Shown one piece after another: positions 35,749 to 39,086 of a stretch of DNA of 39,086 bases. Each line of letters opens with the position of its first letter. The first letter of the stretch is position 1. Made by a program: the position numbers and the translations under genes. The DNA comes from Sphingomonas parva (ex Maeng et al. 2020) (GTDB lineage: Bacteria > Pseudomonadota > Alphaproteobacteria > Sphingomonadales > Sphingomonadaceae), in the NCBI RefSeq assembly GCF_004564275.1, contig NZ_SPDV01000040.1, positions 1-39,086 on the forward strand, read 5' to 3'. A model generated the notes under the pieces. It made no database searches. It was not told where the DNA came from and worked only from the letters and a program-made list of their open reading frames with translations.

Positions 35749-36708
35749 TTGACCGACGTGATTGCCGATACCCTCAGCGCCTTCGGGGAAGCCGTCCTCG
35801 CCGGGCTGTCGCAGCCGCAGAAGACGGTTCCGGCGCGCTTCTTCTACGATCGCCGGGGCTCGGAGCTGTTCGAAGCGATCACGAAACTGCCGGAATATTA
35901 TCCCACCCGTACGGAGATCGCGCTGCTCAGGGCGCACGGCCCCGACATCGCGCGGCTTTCGGGCCCGCACCGGGCGGTCATCGAGTTCGGATCCGGCTCG
36001 TCGAGAAAGACGCCCCTGCTCCTCGACGCCGTCAAACCGCCCGTCTACGTGCCGATCGACATCTCGGGCGACTATCTCCATGAGGCGGCCAGCACCTTGG
36101 CCGACGCCTATCCGGATGTCGACGTGCTGCCGGTGACCGCGGACTTTACTCGTCCGCTTACGCTTCCCGCCGGTGCGCAAGCGCTGCCTGCCCTGGGCTT
36201 CTTCCCCGGTTCGACGATCGGCAATCTCTCGCATGCGGCGGCTGTCGATCTGCTGAGAGCACTCGCGGCAACGCTGGGCGCGGGCGCGTGCCTCGTCATC
36301 GGCATCGATACAAGGAAGAACCCTCGGCTGCTCGAGACCGCCTATGACGACGATGCCGGCGTGACCGCGGCGTTCAACCTCAATCTCCTCCACCGCATGA
36401 ACCGCGAGCTGGACGGCGACGTGCCCGTCGATGCGTTCGAGCACCGGGCCGTCTGGCACGATGGACTCGGCCGCATCGAGATGCACCTGGTCGCCACCCG
36501 TGACGTCACGTTTCGCATCTGCGGCCGATCCTTCTCGCTGGCGGCCGGCGAGTCGATCCACACCGAGAACAGCTACAAATACACGATCGAGGAAGCGAGG
36601 CTGCTGGCACGCGCGTCCGGCTGGGAACCGCTGGCCGCATGGACGGATCACGAACGGCTCTTCGCGCTTCACTTCTGGAGGGCGGCCGACGCCCGGCAGG
36701 AACCGTAA
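35749..36708 (+). CDS. egtD: EgtD-type histidine N-alpha-methyltransferase
   Basis: A 319-residue SAM methyltransferase of the EgtD family, which trimethylates histidine to hercynine for ergothioneine synthesis. Marks are VIEFGSGSSRKTPLLLDAV (SAM site), PGSTIGNL (binding Asn), AAFNLNLLHRMN, RIEMHL and IHTENSYKYT, which keeps the Glu and Ser that hold the histidine amino group in the mycobacterial enzyme. Aligned residues are my reading, not a computed alignment. The TTG at 35749 has GGGAGAGG before it; a TTG at 35722 lies inside the promoter-like -10 box. No egtB is adjacent, so either it lies elsewhere or the product is hercynine or another methylated amino acid. Confidence 0.85.
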   Translation: MTDVIADTLSAFGEAVLAGLSQPQKTVPARFFYDRRGSELFEAITKLPEYYPTRTEIALLRAHGPDIARLSGPHRAVIEFGSGSSRKTPLLLDAVKPPVYVPIDISGDYLHEAASTLADAYPDVDVLPVTADFTRPLTLPAGAQALPALGFFPGSTIGNLSHAAAVDLLRALAATLGAGACLVIGIDTRKNPRLLETAYDDDAGVTAAFNLNLLHRMNRELDGDVPVDAFEHRAVWHDGLGRIEMHLVATRDVTFRICGRSFSLAAGESIHTENSYKYTIEEARLLARASGWEPLAAWTDHERLFALHFWRAADARQEP

Positions 36709-36743
36709 TCCCCGTCCCCGAGCCGCCGCCGCGATCTCTCTGA

Positions 36744-36783
36744 TCGAAAGGGGACGTGTCCGAGGCTGCACGTGTCCCTTCGA
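36744..36783 (+). terminator. Imperfect hairpin after egtD
   Basis: TCGAAAGGGGACGTG (36744-36758) pairs with CACGTGTCCCTTCGA (36769-36783) at 12 of 15 positions around a ten-base loop. It lies 35 bases after the egtD stop and lacks a T tract. Confidence 0.45.
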
Positions 36784-36885
36784 ACCATGCTGATAGCGGC
36801 ACGCCGGCAACCGGAACCGATCCTGCCATCATCGGTCTTTCCCCCATGATCGTTTCGGCCGCAACGTCCACCCGGTAGTCCGTCG

Positions 36886-38310
36886 GTGGAGCACATCGCT
36901 TTCGTCATCGCGCTGGTCGGTTTGATCGGCATTGCCGCGCAATGGATCGCCTGGCGGACCGGCCTGCCGGCGATCGCGCTGATGCTCCTGGCCGGGCTCG
37001 TCGCGGGTCCGGTCACCCGCCTCATCCAGCCCGAGCGCGATTTCGGGCATTTGCTGGAGCCCGCCGTCTCGATCGCCGTCGCCATCATTCTCTTTGAAGG
37101 CGGCCTGAGCCTGAACTTCCGCGAATTCCGACGCTCGGAAGGGGCGGTCCAGCGCCTGGTGCTGTTCGGCGTGCCGGTCGGATGGCTGCTCGGGGCCCTC
37201 GCCTGTTATTATGTTGCGGGGCTCGTCTGGCCGGTGGCGATCCTCTTCGCCGGCATCCTGGTGGTCACCGGGCCTACCGTGATCCTGCCGCTGCTGCGCC
37301 AGACCAGCATCGCGTCACGCCCGCGCGCGATCCTGAAATGGGAAGCGATCGTCAACGACCCGATCGGCGCATTATGCGCGGTCGTAACCTACGAATATCT
37401 GCGTCAGGCGCAGGCGGGCAGCTCGATCGCCCAGAACATCGTGCTGGTGCTCGTCGCGACCTTGGCAGCCGGTCTGATCGGCTATGGCGTTGCCCGCGCC
37501 ATCGCCTGGGCGCTGCCGCGCGGCTACGTTCCCGAATATCTGAAGGCGCCGGTGCTCCTCGTCACGGTGATCGGCACCTTCGTGCTGACCAATTCCATCC
37601 AGCAGGAAAGCGGGCTGCTCGCCGTGACGGTGATGGGCATCGCGCTGGCCAACATGCGGCTGGCCAGCGTCCGACAATTGCTGTCCTTCAAGGAGAATAT
37701 CACCGTCCTGCTCGTGTCGGGCGTCTTCGTGCTGCTGTCCGCCTCGCTCGACCTCGCCGTTTTGCGCCAGTTCGAGTGGCGCTTCGGCCTCTTCCTGCTG
37801 GTTTTGCTGTTTCTGGTGCGTCCGCTTTCGGTTCTGCTCAGCCTCGCGTTCAGCAGAGTTCCGTGGCGGGAGCGCCTGTTCGTCGCCTGGATCGCCCCGC
37901 GGGGCATCGTCGCCGTCGCGATCTCCGGCCTCTTCGCCTTGCGCCTCGACGAGCTCGGTTATGGCGATGGCGGGATTCTTGTCGCCCTTTCGTTTGCGGT
38001 GGTGGCGGCAACGATCGTCGCGCACGGCTTCAGCATCGCCCCGGTCGCCCGGCTGCTCGGACTGACCGCCAAGGAGAAGCCCGGCATCCTGATCGTCGGC
38101 GCGACGCCCTGGAGCCTGTCCCTCGCCGATCACGTCAGACGGCTTGGTGTCCCCGTGGTGGTGAGCGACACCAGCTGGCAGCGTCTGTCGGCGGCGCGCG
38201 CGCGGCGTGCCGGCCTATCACGGCGAGATCCTGGCCGAGGCGACGGAGGAGGATCTCGATTTCCATCAGTTCGACGTGCTCGTCGCCGTGTCCGACAACG
38301 AAGCCTATAA
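36886..38310 (+). CDS. CPA1 cation/H+ antiporter, N-terminal part before frameshift
   Basis: About 400 residues of a cation:proton antiporter of the NhaP/CPA1 group, with about 12 membrane helices: ALMLLAGLVAGP, AIILFEGGLSLNF, VVTGPTVILPLL, the ion-site region KWEAIVNDPIGALCAVV and WIAPRGIVAVAISGLFAL. The GTG at 36886 is the only start near the first helix and has a weak ribosome site. After the membrane part an RCK-like Rossmann fold begins (GILIVGATPWSLSLADHVRRLGVPVVVSD). At about 38190-38206 the frame shifts and the rest of this reading (ARARRAGLSRRD to the stop) is meaningless. The true continuation is in the +1 frame at 38207. Confidence 0.85.
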   Translation: MEHIAFVIALVGLIGIAAQWIAWRTGLPAIALMLLAGLVAGPVTRLIQPERDFGHLLEPAVSIAVAIILFEGGLSLNFREFRRSEGAVQRLVLFGVPVGWLLGALACYYVAGLVWPVAILFAGILVVTGPTVILPLLRQTSIASRPRAILKWEAIVNDPIGALCAVVTYEYLRQAQAGSSIAQNIVLVLVATLAAGLIGYGVARAIAWALPRGYVPEYLKAPVLLVTVIGTFVLTNSIQQESGLLAVTVMGIALANMRLASVRQLLSFKENITVLLVSGVFVLLSASLDLAVLRQFEWRFGLFLLVLLFLVRPLSVLLSLAFSRVPWRERLFVAWIAPRGIVAVAISGLFALRLDELGYGDGGILVALSFAVVAATIVAHGFSIAPVARLLGLTAKEKPGILIVGATPWSLSLADHVRRLGVPVVVSDTSWQRLSAARARRAGLSRRDPGRGDGGGSRFPSVRRARRRVRQRSL

Positions 38311-38755
38311 CGCACTGGTGTGCAACGAATTCGCCCCTGAGCTGGGCCGGGACTCGGTCTATCAGCTCGGCGATGCGGCGGGCGATGACCCGCACAGCCT
38401 TCCCGATGCCCTCCGTGGCCGCGCCCTCTTCACCTCGGGCTTCGGCGTGGAGGATATCCGTGCCCGCCCCGACTGGACATTCGCCAGCGCGACGCTGGGC
38501 GACGGAGCGGAATTCGAGGCGCTTCGCGCGCGCCTGCCGCGGGATGCCGAGCCCCTGATCCTCCTGCGCCGCAATGGCCGCATCCGTTTCTTCACCCACG
38601 CATCGAAGCCCGCGCCCGAAAGCGGCGACACCGTGATCGCCTTTTCACCAAGAGACGGCCTGGAGGACAGTCACGGCTGGAGTGTCGCGCCGCCGTTCCT
38701 CGATCGCCGGGCCGCGCACGATCGTATCGGCGAGACCGCTGGAGCTGCCTCATGA
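38207..38755 (+). CDS. RCK-like C-terminal part of the CPA1 antiporter (frameshifted)
   Basis: This 182-residue frame continues the Rossmann-type regulatory domain of the antiporter: YHGEILAEATEEDLDFHQFDVLVAVSDNEAYNALVCNEF, then a TrkA-C-like part. It starts in effect without its own start signal; a GTG at 38207 has no ribosome site. Removing one base from the alternating GCGCGCGCGC run at 38191-38206 restores a single frame reading LSAARAGVPAYHGEI. The break is thus a one-base insertion, from the organism or from sequencing. Its TGA overlaps the ATG of the next gene (ATGA), which suggests the intact gene is normally translated. Confidence 0.75.
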   Translation: MPAYHGEILAEATEEDLDFHQFDVLVAVSDNEAYNALVCNEFAPELGRDSVYQLGDAAGDDPHSLPDALRGRALFTSGFGVEDIRARPDWTFASATLGDGAEFEALRARLPRDAEPLILLRRNGRIRFFTHASKPAPESGDTVIAFSPRDGLEDSHGWSVAPPFLDRRAAHDRIGETAGAAS

Positions 38756-39086
38756 AGACCACCCTGCCCGCTCTTTTGGCGCTCAACCTTCTCGCCGGGG
38801 CGTGCGAACGCGCGAGCGAAGAGCCGGCCGCGACGACGAACAACGTCCAGACGGCCTCGTCGCCGAGCGACGGCAATGCCGCAGCGGCGTCGATCATGCG
38901 CCCCGAGGTGACCGAGGAAGTCACGCCCCCGCCGCCCCCACCGCCGCCCGAACCGTTGCGCGCGGTGATCGCCTTCGGCGAGTCCGGCGTGCGGCTGGAT
39001 AAGGCCGCTCAGGCGGCCATTGACGCGCTGATCGCCGACCCGAGGTTTGCGGAAGGCGGGCGCATCACCTTGTCCGGACACAGCGA
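38752..39086 (+). CDS. OmpA-like lipoprotein, N-terminal part (window ends inside)
   Basis: The first 111 residues are visible. A lipoprotein signal ends at Cys18 (LLAGAC), followed by an Ala/Thr/Ser-rich linker and an eight-Pro stretch. The start of an OmpA-C-like peptidoglycan-binding domain follows (AVIAFGESGVRLDKAAQAAIDALIAD...RITLSGHS). The ATG overlaps the stop of the antiporter tail. Peptidoglycan binding from the outer membrane is the likely role. The C-terminal half lies outside the window. Confidence 0.78.
   Translation, partial: MKTTLPALLALNLLAGACERASEEPAATTNNVQTASSPSDGNAAAASIMRPEVTEEVTPPPPPPPPEPLRAVIAFGESGVRLDKAAQAAIDALIADPRFAEGGRITLSGHS

Noticed and set aside
36819-36870. EcfG promoter upstream of the CPA1 antiporter
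   Set aside because: GGAAC occurs, but at 16-18 bases no CGTT-like box follows; the next CGTT is 33 bases away.

Overview
The window is high-GC DNA from an alphaproteobacterium, most likely a sphingomonad (Sphingomonadales). The signs are the gcrA tail at the left end, several sites resembling the EcfG general-stress promoter (GGAAC-N16/17-CGTT), intergenic hairpin repeats of the kind common in sphingomonads, and the overall gene content. The taxonomic call is an inference; no marker here proves the genus.

Left part (1-7539) looks like ordinary chromosome. It holds the 3' end of gcrA, a 57-residue protein behind the best EcfG-type promoter of the window, an unusual receiver-LuxR-PAS-PAS-DHp fusion protein, parE, a secreted hypothetical protein, apaG, a SRAP-family DNA-protein crosslink sensor, and a complete tRNA-Glu(CTC).

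Middle part (about 7540-27389) is a probable genomic island of about 19.85 kb. The 3' end of the tRNA-Glu plus downstream sequence (7525-7606) recurs as a direct repeat at 27375-27456, identical at 80 of 82 positions. No integrase is visible. Between the repeats lie a BCCT osmolyte transporter, a DUF2231 / PQQ-type dehydrogenase pair, a DUF2383 protein, a caa3-type oxidase cluster (lipo-cytochrome c, CuA subunit II with fused cytochrome c, fused subunit I/III, small membrane protein, and nearby diheme cytochrome c, cytochrome b561 and CtaG), an AI-2E-type exporter, an MgtC-like protein, an SLC13-type permease, and a run of envelope genes (DUF421, DUF2254, YihY, membrane-anchored HELTH protease).

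Right part (27390-39086) may be a second accessory segment or island. It holds NhaA, a large coiled-coil membrane protein, a small winged-helix protein with two DUF5985-like membrane proteins, OtsA, three small proteins, an MscS-type channel, an EgtD-type histidine methyltransferase, a CPA1 antiporter with an RCK-like tail split by a frameshift, and the start of an OmpA-like lipoprotein.

The common theme is osmotic, ionic, oxidative and envelope stress: osmolyte uptake (BCCT) and synthesis (OtsA), ion balance (NhaA, CPA1, MgtC-like, MscS), redox protection (EgtD, cytochromes) and small stress-type proteins. EcfG-like promoters stand in front of several unrelated genes on both sides of the island boundary, so the accessory genes may be wired into the host general stress response. 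The most unusual items are the response-regulator/kinase fusion without an ATPase domain, the oxidase with altered proton-channel residues, the island itself, and two genes that look broken.
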